Source: an uncultured bacterium | GTDB taxonomy: Bacteria > Cyanobacteriota > Vampirovibrionia > Gastranaerophilales > Gastranaerophilaceae | Direction: 5' to 3' | DNA: 10,807 nt | Assembly: GCA_902489575.1 (NCBI GenBank) | Contig: CABUAQ010000071.1 | Location: 1 to 10,807 of the forward strand | Shown here: positions 1-7,900 of the stretch, piece after piece | Layout: each line of letters starts with the position of its first letter | Numbering within the stretch: the stretch's first letter is position 1 | Program-made: the position numbers and the translations under genes | The notes under the pieces: model-generated | Told to the model about the DNA's origin: nothing | The model's input: the letters and a program-made list of their open reading frames with translations, nothing else | Database searches by the model: none

Positions 1-1050
1 TCGTCTGGACGCTCGCGCCTGAACGGAAGCAACATAATCCGGCAGCACCTGCCCATAAACAGGTTTCAAATATTTTTCAAGCGTATTATCTTCTGTCTCC
101 AGCAGCTTGCAGACCTCAACAGCATTAGAATAACGCTCCATTACTTTCTCAGTAATATACTGCGCCAACCCTTCGGAAATTTTGCTGTCATTAGGAACCA
201 TAACCACCGCCTTATTACCATAGCGCCGTTGTCCGCCGCCGATTTTTTGATCCACCACTTTTGTAAAATCTTCTCTGCCGTCACACAAGCCATCGCTCTT
301 AAGCAATTTACCGTTTTCATCATAAACCGGCCGAACAAAAGTAATATGCCCGGCTGGCTGGGCATTGACAGATTTTGACTTGTTGCCGTCAATCCCCACC
401 AACGCATATTGTACAAATTTAAGATCCTGACGACGAATATTGCCGTAATCCTGCAATTCGCCGTTTACTTCTTTAACCTTGACTTCACCGAGAAAAACAA
501 CCGGCATATCGCTTTCCGCCACTCTCTCCGGCCACTCGCAGGCTCTTCCCGAATGTGTCCAGATATCATAGTGCCAAGCCTTGGCAACCGCAGACCGTAC
601 CCCGGTCAGACAATCCCCCCGAGGCCGCCCCAGACTCTTGGAGGCAAATACCTTTTCCAGTTTTCGCCCAAGTTCTCCCGGCGCCATTTGCTTAAAATCA
701 TCGGCCGTAAAATGATAAGCCTTGATATCTTCCGAACTAATCAACCCCTTATCCAACACATCTTTAAAATTCATTTGAGCAATCGCTTCAGCGACTTTAG
801 CTTCATCAAGCAAACGAACATCCTGGTATATATCGGGACTGTAAATTTTAGCGTCATTCGCCACAACAGCAGAAACCGGCGTTTCATAACGATCAGTCTT
901 ACGAATCCCCTGGCTATCGGCAGCATCTGAACCTGTCATCGTTTTGGCTGAACCGAAACTGGGCAGCATCATAAGCAACGGGCTGCCATACTCCACAATC
1001 TTAAAAGCGGCTTTACGATAAAATTCCTTTGCCTTTTCTTTCCACGACAT
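1..1050 (-). CDS. Hypothetical protein with possible Cys-His (papain/NlpC-like) site, partial at the C-terminus
   Basis: An open frame of 350 codons runs from an ATG at 1050 to the left edge without a stop, so the C-terminus is missing. The start is supported by a GGGG-containing stretch just upstream, an in-frame TAA about ten codons further back and a promoter at 1106-1134. I do not recognise the family. The N-terminus is Lys-rich, then has a hydrophobic stretch (about residues 22-34, ending FGSA), which could be a weak signal peptide. Residues 145-152 (GDCLTGVR) and 232-239 (PAGHITFV) resemble the Cys and His blocks of papain-like peptidoglycan amidases (CHAP, NlpC/P60), with C147 and H235 as the candidate pair. 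This is a by-eye similarity only; a cytoplasmic or structural role is equally possible. The gene is visibly richer in G+C than most of the window and divergent from tRNA-Gln, so it is probably host backbone or another element. Confidence 0.8.
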   Translation of the reverse strand, partial: MSWKEKAKEFYRKAAFKIVEYGSPLLMMLPSFGSAKTMTGSDAADSQGIRKTDRYETPVSAVVANDAKIYSPDIYQDVRLLDEAKVAEAIAQMNFKDVLDKGLISSEDIKAYHFTADDFKQMAPGELGRKLEKVFASKSLGRPRGDCLTGVRSAVAKAWHYDIWTHSGRACEWPERVAESDMPVVFLGEVKVKEVNGELQDYGNIRRQDLKFVQYALVGIDGNKSKSVNAQPAGHITFVRPVYDENGKLLKSDGLCDGREDFTKVVDQKIGGGQRRYGNKAVVMVPNDSKISEGLAQYITEKVMERYSNAVEVCKLLETEDNTLEKYLKPVYGQVLPDYVASVQARASRR

Positions 1051-1105
1051 CTCATACCCCAGCAAATCATTACCAAACAATTATAAACACTTAACAATTA
1101 ATATA

Positions 1106-1134
1106 ATTATAATACGATCCCTTCCAAAAATCAA
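1106..1134 (-). promoter_or_regulatory. Sigma70-type promoter of the leftmost gene
   Basis: On the minus strand TTGATT (1134-1129) is followed by a 17-base spacer and a perfect TATAAT (1111-1106). The expected transcript start near 1099 leaves a leader of about 50 bases before the ATG at 1050. The -10 box is consensus, the spacing is optimal and the -35 box matches four of six positions. Confidence 0.65.
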
Positions 1135-1217
1135 ACCAATCGCTAAACAAATCCGTTCACCAACTCCCCGTTTTTCCATTGCCACTCCAAGCAAAACCAA
1201 AAAACAAGAAAAAATAC

Positions 1218-1246
1218 TTGCCTTTATACTTTTTTTATTTTACATA
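1218..1246 (+). promoter_or_regulatory. Possible promoter of tRNA-Gln
   Basis: TTGCCT (1218-1223) is separated by 17 bases from TACATA (1241-1246), placing a transcript start a few bases before the mature tRNA 5' end at 1263. The -10 box is poor, so this is only the best candidate in a T-rich region. Confidence 0.35.
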
Positions 1247-1262
1247 TATTCCTGAAAACGAA

Positions 1263-1337
1263 TGGGGTGTCGCCAAGTGGTAAGGCATCGGCTTTTGGTG
1301 CCGACATTCGTAGGTTCGAATCCTGCCACCCCAGCCA
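1263..1337 (+). tRNA. tRNA-Gln (anticodon UUG), CCA encoded
   Basis: A full cloverleaf can be drawn. The acceptor stem TGGGGTG (1263-1269) pairs with CACCCCA (1327-1333), followed by discriminator G (1334) and an encoded CCA (1335-1337). The D arm is GCC/GGC. The anticodon stem TCGGC/GCCGA (1288-1292, 1300-1304) carries the loop TTTTGGT with anticodon TTG at 1295-1297, which reads CAA glutamine codons. The T arm is GTAGG/CCTGC with loop TTCGAAT. An intrinsic terminator follows immediately, so the gene is probably monocistronic. tRNA 3' ends are common integration sites, and everything to the right looks accessory, but I see no second copy of the tRNA 3' end inside the window. Confidence 0.97.
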
Positions 1338-1348
1338 CCACGTGCAAT

Positions 1349-1381
1349 GGGCTTAAATTTCGATTTAAGCCCTTGTTTTTT
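1349..1381 (+). terminator. Rho-independent terminator after tRNA-Gln
   Basis: A perfect 10-bp stem, GGGCTTAAAT (1349-1358) with ATTTAAGCCC (1363-1372), is closed by a TTCG tetraloop and followed by TTGTTTTTT. It lies 11 bases after the encoded CCA and so ends the tRNA transcript. Confidence 0.93.
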
Positions 1382-1631
1382 AATAATAATTTTGAGTTCG
1401 AATGTTGTTTTTCCAATGAGGCTCTTTTTTCAAGCTCATCCGAACTAATTTCTTTGAGATTCTTTCTTTTTCAATAGCTTAACTTGGTGTGAATCCAGCC
1501 TCCCTTTGGGGATTATCATTTGTTACTTTGCTTGATATGATTAAGTGACATTGATGTCTTTTTATCAGAAAATCGGTTTTACTTTTTCTTAAATCCCGAT
1601 AATCTATTATAAGTTTGGGAGTTTTTATAAA

Positions 1632-2825
1632 ATGGCTGACTTAAAACGAGATTTTAAAAACTGGTTATTGACAGTAAAAAAGTACAAAGAAACTACGGCA
1701 GATAGATATATTGGAAGAATCAGTTCTGTTTACAAAAAAAATTTTGCAATAAATAAGCTCTATATGGAGCGTGATGACTGGCATAGTCTTTCTGAAAATA
1801 TTCTTTCATTATTGAGCAAATATTATGAGCTTAGCAATAAAGATTATTACGTAGATAGAGTGACAATCATACATGCATTGGAGTATTTTGATAAAATTTC
1901 AGATTTTCTGTATAGTGCTAGCCCTGCTATTTCAGATGATATTGTAAAAATATACTTATTTGATGGCCGGAACGATTACTTTTTTATCTCAACAACTGTT
2001 AAAACTCTCTCTATATATCTTTATTTTATTAACCTCTATCTTTATGAAAGCACATATAAGCCGGAATCTGAACATACTTTTCCATCAGCACCTCTTGAAG
2101 TTATTGTAAAATTATCTGAGTTACCCAAAACTATTCCGGCTGTAGACAATAAAAAGTTAGCCGTACATATCGTATATGACAGGAAAGGCACCAAAAATAC
2201 AAAAGCATTGTTATCAACTTATTGTGATTTCTTATACTCAATATATAAACCTCAATATGATTATAAAAATAACAGCATACTACAAACAATAAATAAAAAT
2301 AATCCGAACAAAACTATTAACGACAATTTTATCGAAACCCGTCCAATAACCGGTGAACAGGCAAGGCAGGTAAGACCAAATTTAAAAGTAAAAAGAGAAA
2401 CTGAATTTGGATATGTTTATACTCTGCAAGATCTGGCTGCTATCTTTTGTATAGATTATAAAACTACCATAAATTTAATAAATCGTTTTGGAACCGAACA
2501 CACTATAATTACCACGATAAATCATTATTACAGTAATACGGCTGCTAATGACTGTTTAAAGGCTTACCATCATTATAAAGATAAAAAAGAGACTGACAAA
2601 TATCCCAGTGTTGACTATACGCTTGAAGGAAAAGAACAATGGTGTACGAGAAATGAAGCCATAAAGCTATTAAGAATCGGCAAACATGCCTTCTATCATT
2701 ATATTTTTAAAAAGTGTTTATACATCGATTATGCGGAAAAAGCACCAAAATACTATATTCCTGAAATGAAATATTTAGTAAATACTCCAAACATTAAGCG
2801 AGTAAGAAGTAGAAAAAAAGCATAA
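1632..2825 (+). CDS. Hypothetical protein with two helix-turn-helix-like segments
   Basis: A 397-residue AT-rich gene starting at ATG 1632, with GGGAG at 1617-1621 ten bases upstream, a slightly long but usable distance. I do not recognise the family. Residues 5-35 (FKNWLLTVKKYKETTADRY and following) look like the helical core-binding domain found at the N-terminus of phage-type integrases, but the Arg/His/Tyr catalytic domain of tyrosine recombinases is absent. The middle (about 70-210) is helical and Tyr-rich. Residues 263-287 (start TLQDLAAIFCIDYKTT) and 337-383 (start WCTRNEAIKLLRIGKHAF) resemble the short helix-turn-helix of excisionases and MerR-like regulators, and the C-terminus is basic (about RVRSRKKA). 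DNA binding is therefore a reasonable inference. Its place next to a tRNA gene and upstream of the methyltransferase block fits a mobile-element accessory or regulatory protein. Confidence 0.85.
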   Translation: MADLKRDFKNWLLTVKKYKETTADRYIGRISSVYKKNFAINKLYMERDDWHSLSENILSLLSKYYELSNKDYYVDRVTIIHALEYFDKISDFLYSASPAISDDIVKIYLFDGRNDYFFISTTVKTLSIYLYFINLYLYESTYKPESEHTFPSAPLEVIVKLSELPKTIPAVDNKKLAVHIVYDRKGTKNTKALLSTYCDFLYSIYKPQYDYKNNSILQTINKNNPNKTINDNFIETRPITGEQARQVRPNLKVKRETEFGYVYTLQDLAAIFCIDYKTTINLINRFGTEHTIITTINHYYSNTAANDCLKAYHHYKDKKETDKYPSVDYTLEGKEQWCTRNEAIKLLRIGKHAFYHYIFKKCLYIDYAEKAPKYYIPEMKYLVNTPNIKRVRSRKKA

Positions 2826-2883
2826 TATACAATAATATATAAAATAAAACGGACTTTTTCCAAGAATACGTGCAATTATTTAT

Positions 2884-2962
2884 CTCCTAATCTATAAAAA
2901 AAGCATAGCAAGGCCGACAAGCCTGAGAGCTATAGGTTAACTTCCAAGTTAGGAGAACCTTT
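2884..2962 (+). promoter_or_regulatory. Leader with inverted repeat and possible anti-Shine-Dalgarno pairing
   Basis: Directly before the ATG at 2963 lies a strong Shine-Dalgarno AGGAG (2951-2955, 7-base gap). It overlaps a perfect inverted repeat TAACTT-CC-AAGTTA (2938-2951), a plausible operator. Upstream, CTCCTAA (2884-2890) is the exact complement of TTAGGAG (2949-2955), so the leader could fold to hide the ribosome site. A small GGC/GCC hairpin lies between. No known riboswitch class was recognised. Regulation here is inference. Confidence 0.35.
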
Positions 2963-3664
2963 ATGACAAACTCATACGAACACGCCCAAATGGGATCCGC
3001 TTTAGCTTCCGCCTTTAACCGCTGCGAGACTTTCTTGAACAGAGGCACAGCAGCTGCGGAGCAGAAAATCGCTCCCCACGTTATCGGTAATCTGGATGAT
3101 CTCGACTTACCAGAATGCCTGAAAAATTTGTCCCTTAAAAAAATATTCGAAGACAGACATCTATCCGATGACGAGCTGGAAAAGCTGAAAAAGAGTCATG
3201 CGAATGACAACCTGCCGTTAATGCCGACAGACCCCACACAACTGGATACGTTCCTCGCGAAAATTAACAAATCTATCTCGATGGAGTTGGCAATTCTAAA
3301 ATCGACACCATTATCCGAAGAGGAATATTTAATCCGTTTTCAAAACCTTCAGATTCAACCTGCCTATCAGCTTTTGGGAGAATGCCTGATAGGGGAAGAT
3401 ATCCGCAAGATGGAAACTAACAAAGGTTTGAAAGAAAAGGGAAAGTCTGCCGGCAAAACGACCAAAAAAGATGCTATTGCGGCTAAATATCCACGCCTTG
3501 GAGCTAGAAGGAGCCGAGACTTTCAGAAACTCTTTATAGAAAACATCTGGGAAGCCATCAAAACCGCCTTTGAACGAGGGGAACTTCCGACCAGAGCTTT
3601 AGCTTTATCTCATGGGATTGTCAAAAAGCCCGTACAGGAACGGAAAAAACTGGCTATGACTTAA
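2963..3664 (+). CDS. Hypothetical protein; likely N-terminal part of a frameshifted cytosine methyltransferase gene
   Basis: A 233-residue reading frame from ATG 2963, chosen because of the well-placed AGGAG at 2951-2955. I do not recognise a named domain. The sequence is hydrophilic and mostly helical, with a Lys-rich linker at about 148-170 and a basic segment (about 176-200, including RLGARRSRDFQKLF) that could contact DNA. The frame ends LAMT-TAA, directly after the lysine codons AAA AAA at 3644-3649. In the -1 frame the sequence continues without a stop straight into the methyltransferase, which has no usable start of its own before its first motif. I therefore infer that this is the N-terminal domain of one protein (about 645 residues when joined), split by a lost base, an assembly error or recoding. 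As a free-standing protein its function is unknown. Confidence 0.75.
   Translation: MTNSYEHAQMGSALASAFNRCETFLNRGTAAAEQKIAPHVIGNLDDLDLPECLKNLSLKKIFEDRHLSDDELEKLKKSHANDNLPLMPTDPTQLDTFLAKINKSISMELAILKSTPLSEEEYLIRFQNLQIQPAYQLLGECLIGEDIRKMETNKGLKEKGKSAGKTTKKDAIAAKYPRLGARRSRDFQKLFIENIWEAIKTAFERGELPTRALALSHGIVKKPVQERKKLAMT
3644..3649 (+). other. A6 tract: probable -1 frameshift site
   Basis: The upstream frame reads CGG AAA AAA CTG and stops at 3662-3664. Shifting by -1 within the A run reads AAA AAA ACT GGC TAT GAC and stays open to 4899. The methyltransferase frame has no ATG, GTG or TTG between its upstream stop (TGA, 3571-3573) and the GTG at 3763, which lies inside motif I. One extra A (A7) would restore a single gene. 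The phasing is G AAA AAA rather than the classic A AAA AAC in frame, so tandem slippage would be only partly favoured. A real one-base deletion or a sequencing error is at least as likely. Confidence 0.7.
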
Positions 3665-3762
3665 AGAAATGGCGTGCCAAAGATGAGGATTTCGAAGCAA
3701 CATTTAAAAAATTTGAATCGGCTGAAGAAATAAAAGCCTGTTCGCTGTTTTGCAATATCGGT

Positions 3763-4899
3763 GTGGGTACCAGCTTGTTGGAAAAGTTTACCAATATCAA
3801 AATTGTGGTTGCCAATGAAAAAGAGCCGCGGCGGGGAAAAGCTCACCGCAGATTATATCCCGACTGCGAAACGATTATTGGCGGAATCGATGAGCAAGAC
3901 ACCTTCGATAAAATCATTGAGGCCAACAAAAGACATGGCGCCAAGCTCCTTTTAGCCTCTCCTCTCTGCCAAGAAGCGAGTTTGATGAATACCTCAAAAG
4001 ACAAAGGGAAAACGCACCGTGCAGCTTTGTTTGAGGACATGCTGGAAGCTATAAGAGTTGTCGGTCATGATTATGTGTTTATCGAAAACGTGCCGCAATG
4101 GTTAGCTAGTCGACCGGAAGCAGCCCTGTCAATTTTGGGCGAGAAAACTATCGGGGAATATGTTGTCGGAGAGCTTGAAAATTTAGGTTATAATGTAACA
4201 GTTGGAATTTTATCTGCCGCCGATTATGAAACGGCAGAAGACCGCGAGCGCGCTATTATCCTCGCCTGCAAAAAGGAATTGGGGACGTGGAAATTTGCGA
4301 AGAAGCATAAATTCCGTCCGACTGTTTTTGAGACTATCGGCTTCCTTCCATCTCTTGAGGCCGGACAAGTTTGCTCAAATCTGCCATGGCACTATGCGTT
4401 GGATTTGACACCTCATGAAATTGAATTTTTGGCTCATACTCCGACTGGTTGTTCTGCTTGGGATAATTCGATTATGTTTCAACCTAAAAATAAAGATAAG
4501 TCAAATGCCAAAGGTCAATTTCAGAAAGGATACACTAGAATTAACCCGGCATATCCTTCCCCCACAATCACTAGCAATAGCGGTCAGATTGGAGGTTTGG
4601 CAACTGTTCACTTTGGACGTCCGTTAAGCGATGGTACTTATTCTGACAGCCGAGTTCTTTCTATTGCCGAAATATTAGCTCTGATCGGATGTGAGGCAGA
4701 TTTTCTGGAGCCGTTGAATGCTCTCGGAACCGATAAGGAGGATTTTGACGGTCTGACTTGGGAAAACGATAAGCTAATCAGTACTGATGAACATTTTATC
4801 CGCGAGGTACTTGGCGAGCATGTATGTCCGAAATTTATGCTGAACATTGTGAGCACCTTACCCGTTCCTGCAAATGATAATACGGAAAGCGAGGAATAA
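3763..4899 (+). CDS. DNA (cytosine-5-)-methyltransferase, 5' end displaced by a frameshift
   Basis: It transfers a methyl group from S-adenosylmethionine to C5 of cytosine in DNA. The GTG at 3763 is the first conventional start but lies inside motif I: the preceding codons spell SLFCNI, giving SLFCNIGVGTSLLEKF for the cofactor-binding FxGxG block, so real coding begins upstream (open frame back to 3574). Counting from GTG 3763: motif IV SPLCQEAS (66-73, catalytic C69, with PLC in place of the usual PPC), motif VI IENVP (107-111, ENV), motif VIII-like EDRERAII (159-166, R161 and R163), a short target-recognition region (about 190-270), motif IX-like SDSRVLSIAEILALIG, and C-terminal motif X-like VLGEHVCPKFMLNIV. 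All essential blocks are present, so the domain should be active if translated. No cognate restriction gene lies beside it, which fits an orphan, phage- or island-type methyltransferase. It ends before a terminator at 4919. Confidence 0.85.
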   Translation: MGTSLLEKFTNIKIVVANEKEPRRGKAHRRLYPDCETIIGGIDEQDTFDKIIEANKRHGAKLLLASPLCQEASLMNTSKDKGKTHRAALFEDMLEAIRVVGHDYVFIENVPQWLASRPEAALSILGEKTIGEYVVGELENLGYNVTVGILSAADYETAEDRERAIILACKKELGTWKFAKKHKFRPTVFETIGFLPSLEAGQVCSNLPWHYALDLTPHEIEFLAHTPTGCSAWDNSIMFQPKNKDKSNAKGQFQKGYTRINPAYPSPTITSNSGQIGGLATVHFGRPLSDGTYSDSRVLSIAEILALIGCEADFLEPLNALGTDKEDFDGLTWENDKLISTDEHFIREVLGEHVCPKFMLNIVSTLPVPANDNTESEE

Positions 4900-4918
4900 T
4901 TATTATAACATCACTTTA

Positions 4919-4948
4919 AGGGGTGGCTTCGGCTGCCTCTTTCTTTTA
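4919..4948 (+). terminator. Rho-independent terminator after the methyltransferase
   Basis: A 9-bp stem with three G-T pairs, AGGGGTGGC (4919-4927) with GCTGCCTCT (4932-4940), closed by TTCG and followed by TTCTTTT. It lies 20 bases after the methyltransferase stop, between convergent genes. On the minus strand no T run follows the hairpin, so it is less likely to stop the hsd operon. Confidence 0.85.
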
Positions 4949-4989
4949 TATCCAACCCAAATTTACAGAGATTGTTTAAAGGCGTTTCT

Positions 4990-7900
4990 CTATATTATGC
5001 CGCCTATCCCTTTATATTTTTCAACAAACTTTGAAATTTTTTCAAAAACAGTTTGCTTTTTTGTTAAATAGTTAGGGTTTAATGGGCTCATTTTAGGTAG
5101 GATTTCATTTAATTCTGTTCCGTTTTCACTTGCATACTCATGCCGTAAAGATGTCTTGATATAATGTTTAGCGGCAATCTCATTCAAGCCCTCATCTTCT
5201 ATAATGTTTACAGCTTCCTGTTTTTGCTTTTTCCGAGCAAACTCAAAGAACGCCTCAATTATTGCCGGCTTATCGTTTATTTCATCTAAATCTGTTTGAT
5301 TAATAAATTCAACAAATAAGCTTTCTTTGGCTTTATTTTCCAAGCTTGAACGAATTAATCTTCTTACATCTTCAATCAAAGTATCTTTATTTTTTGTATT
5401 TTTATTCTTATCAAATATCAGTTCCAAGATATAATCCAAATTAATTTCTTGCGATTTAAGCAAATCAACCTCAAATACGACATCACTCCAATCAATATTT
5501 GATTTTTCAGTTTCTTTATTTATTCGTTGTTGACGTTGCCAATCGCAAATATCATTATATGTAGATTTGTAATCTTGAATAGCTCTTTCTGACGGAACCA
5601 TAATTTTTTGCATATCTTGGATTTGTTCATCTGTTACATAATATTTATTCTTGAACTCTTCCAATGCTTTTATGTTTTCAGTATCAATTGTCTGAAGTTC
5701 CTTTAAATTAGTGAATTCATCATAGTTTTGCAAAATATTTTCAATCCGCAGATATTCTCCAAATAGTTTAGAAAAGTCTTTTTTATCTTTTTCTTTCACT
5801 ATTTCATCAGGAGCTGGATATTTTTGTTGTAGCTCATTAACAATATCAATATAACCTCTATGATATTTACCTGTTAAAATATCCTCAAAACCTTCCATAT
5901 ATTCTTTATAGCTTTTTTCTAAAATCAGATTGCTATCATTTTCTTTTCCAAAACATTTAATGGCATCTATGGTTGCTTGTTCCAAATTTCTAAATGTAAC
6001 AATATTACCAAAAGATTTTGTGCTATCGTAGATTCTGTTAGTTCTTGAATATGCCTGAATCAATCCATGATAACGCAAATTTTTATCAACAAACAACGTA
6101 TTCAATGCAGGAGCATCAAAACCTGTCAAAAACATTCCAACAACAATCAATAAGTCAATTTCTTGTTTTTTAACACGATTTGAAAGATCGCGATAATAAT
6201 TTTGAAACTCTTTGCTTTCGACGCTAAAATTGGTTTTGAAAGTATCATTATAGTCGTTTATAGCTAAACTTAAAAATTCTTTAGCTGAACTGTTCATTGC
6301 TGATACATCAAAACTTTCATCTTGAATATCTCCAATAGCATTTTGTTCTTCATTAGCCACAAATGAGAAAATTGTTGCTATTTTTAGAGGTTTCTCAGTA
6401 CCTTTCTGTAATTTATTAAATGTTTCATAATACAACTTTGCAGCATCAACACTACTTACAGCAAACATTGCATTAAATCCCTTAGCTCCAACTTGGTATC
6501 TATGAGTTTTTTTATTAAAATTATTCAATATATATTGGGTAATTTCTTGAATGCGTTTGGGATGCAAGAAAGCTGTTTTATTTTCAGCGGCAGTTAGTTT
6601 CTTTTCATCTTGTTCATTCTCAATATTTTTAAATTGAGGGCGAACATCATTATAGTCTACTTTGAATTTTAAAACTTTCTCATCACGAATAGCATCAGTT
6701 ATAACATAACTATGTAACATACGGCCAAACACACTTGCCGTAGTGTCCGAACCACACGCATTTTCAGGGAATATCGGAGTACCAGTAAATCCGAACTGAT
6801 AGAATTTTTTAAATTTTTTCTTGAGATTTTTTTGGGCTTCACCAAACTGGGAGCGGTGGCATTCATCAAAAATAAACACGACCTGTTTTTGATAAATATC
6901 TAAATCATCATCAGATTTCACTAAATTATTAAGCTTTTGGATAGTCGTGACAATAATCTTGTTATCATCATTTTGAAGATTTCTTTTTAAACCTGCTGTA
7001 TTTTCAGATCCATTAACGCTATTAGACGAAAAACGCTGATATTCTTTCATTGTTTGATAATCAAGGTCTTTTCTATCAACAACAAACAAAACTTTATCAA
7101 TAAAATCTAACTCCGTAGCTAATCTTGCTGTTTTAAAACTTGTTAGGGTTTTGCCGGAACCTGTTGTGTGCCAAATATAACCGCCTGCTTCAGGTTTGTT
7201 CCATATTTTAGATTGATAAGAACAATTAATTTTCCACAAAATACGTTCTGTTGCTGCAATTTGATAGGGTCTCATTATCAACAAGGTATTATTTGAATCA
7301 AAAACAGAATATTTAGTAATAATCTTTAATAAGGTATTTTTCTGTAAAAATGTTGCAGTAAAATCTTTTAAGTCTTTGATAGGTGAATTGTCAGATTTTG
7401 CCCAATTAATAGTAAAATCAAAGCTATTTTTGTTGCGTTTTGTTGTATTGGCAAAATATCTAGTATCTGTTCCATTAGAAATTACAAAAATCTGCAAATA
7501 TTTATATAACGAATTTTTAGAATTAAAACTTTCTTTGCTATAGCGATGCACCTGATTAAAGGCTTCTCTGATAGCTACACCACGTTTTTTTAGTTCTATG
7601 TGAACCAAGGGCAACCCATTAACTAAGATACTAACATCATAACGGTTAGGATGTATTCCCTCTTGCTCAAATTGATTAATTACTTGAATATGATTGCGGG
7701 ATATATTTTTTTTATCTAAAAGATAAATATTTAGAATACGACCATTATCAAAAGTGAAATCGTAGATATAATTCTCATGAATTTTTTTTGTCTTATCAGT
7801 AATCGTATCAGTTACTGTATCAAGATATTCATCACAAAAACGTTTCCATTCACTAGGTGTAAATGTGGTTTTATTTAAGGTTTCAAGTTGTATCTTCAGA

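Noticed and set aside
141..930. Short open frames on both strands at 141-416 (minus) and 409-930 (plus)
   Set aside because: Both overlap the long, well-started minus-strand gene 1-1050 in other frames, lack ribosome sites and have unprotein-like composition.
1262..1477. A 71-codon plus-strand frame
   Set aside because: It lies across the tRNA-Gln gene and its terminator, so it is a chance frame.
1632..2825. Tyrosine recombinase (integrase)
   Set aside because: Only the N-terminal region is suggestive; the Arg...His-x-x-Arg...Tyr catalytic pattern is not present.
3644..3650. Classic A AAA AAC programmed -1 frameshift heptamer
   Set aside because: The heptamer is present as letters, but the upstream frame reads CGG AAA AAA CTG, so it is out of phase for tandem slippage, and no strong downstream stem is visible.
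3661..4856. Several 60-70 codon frames on both strands inside the methyltransferase region, and 4874-5071
   Set aside because: Shadows of the methyltransferase and hsdR frames, with no ribosome sites and no recognisable sequence.
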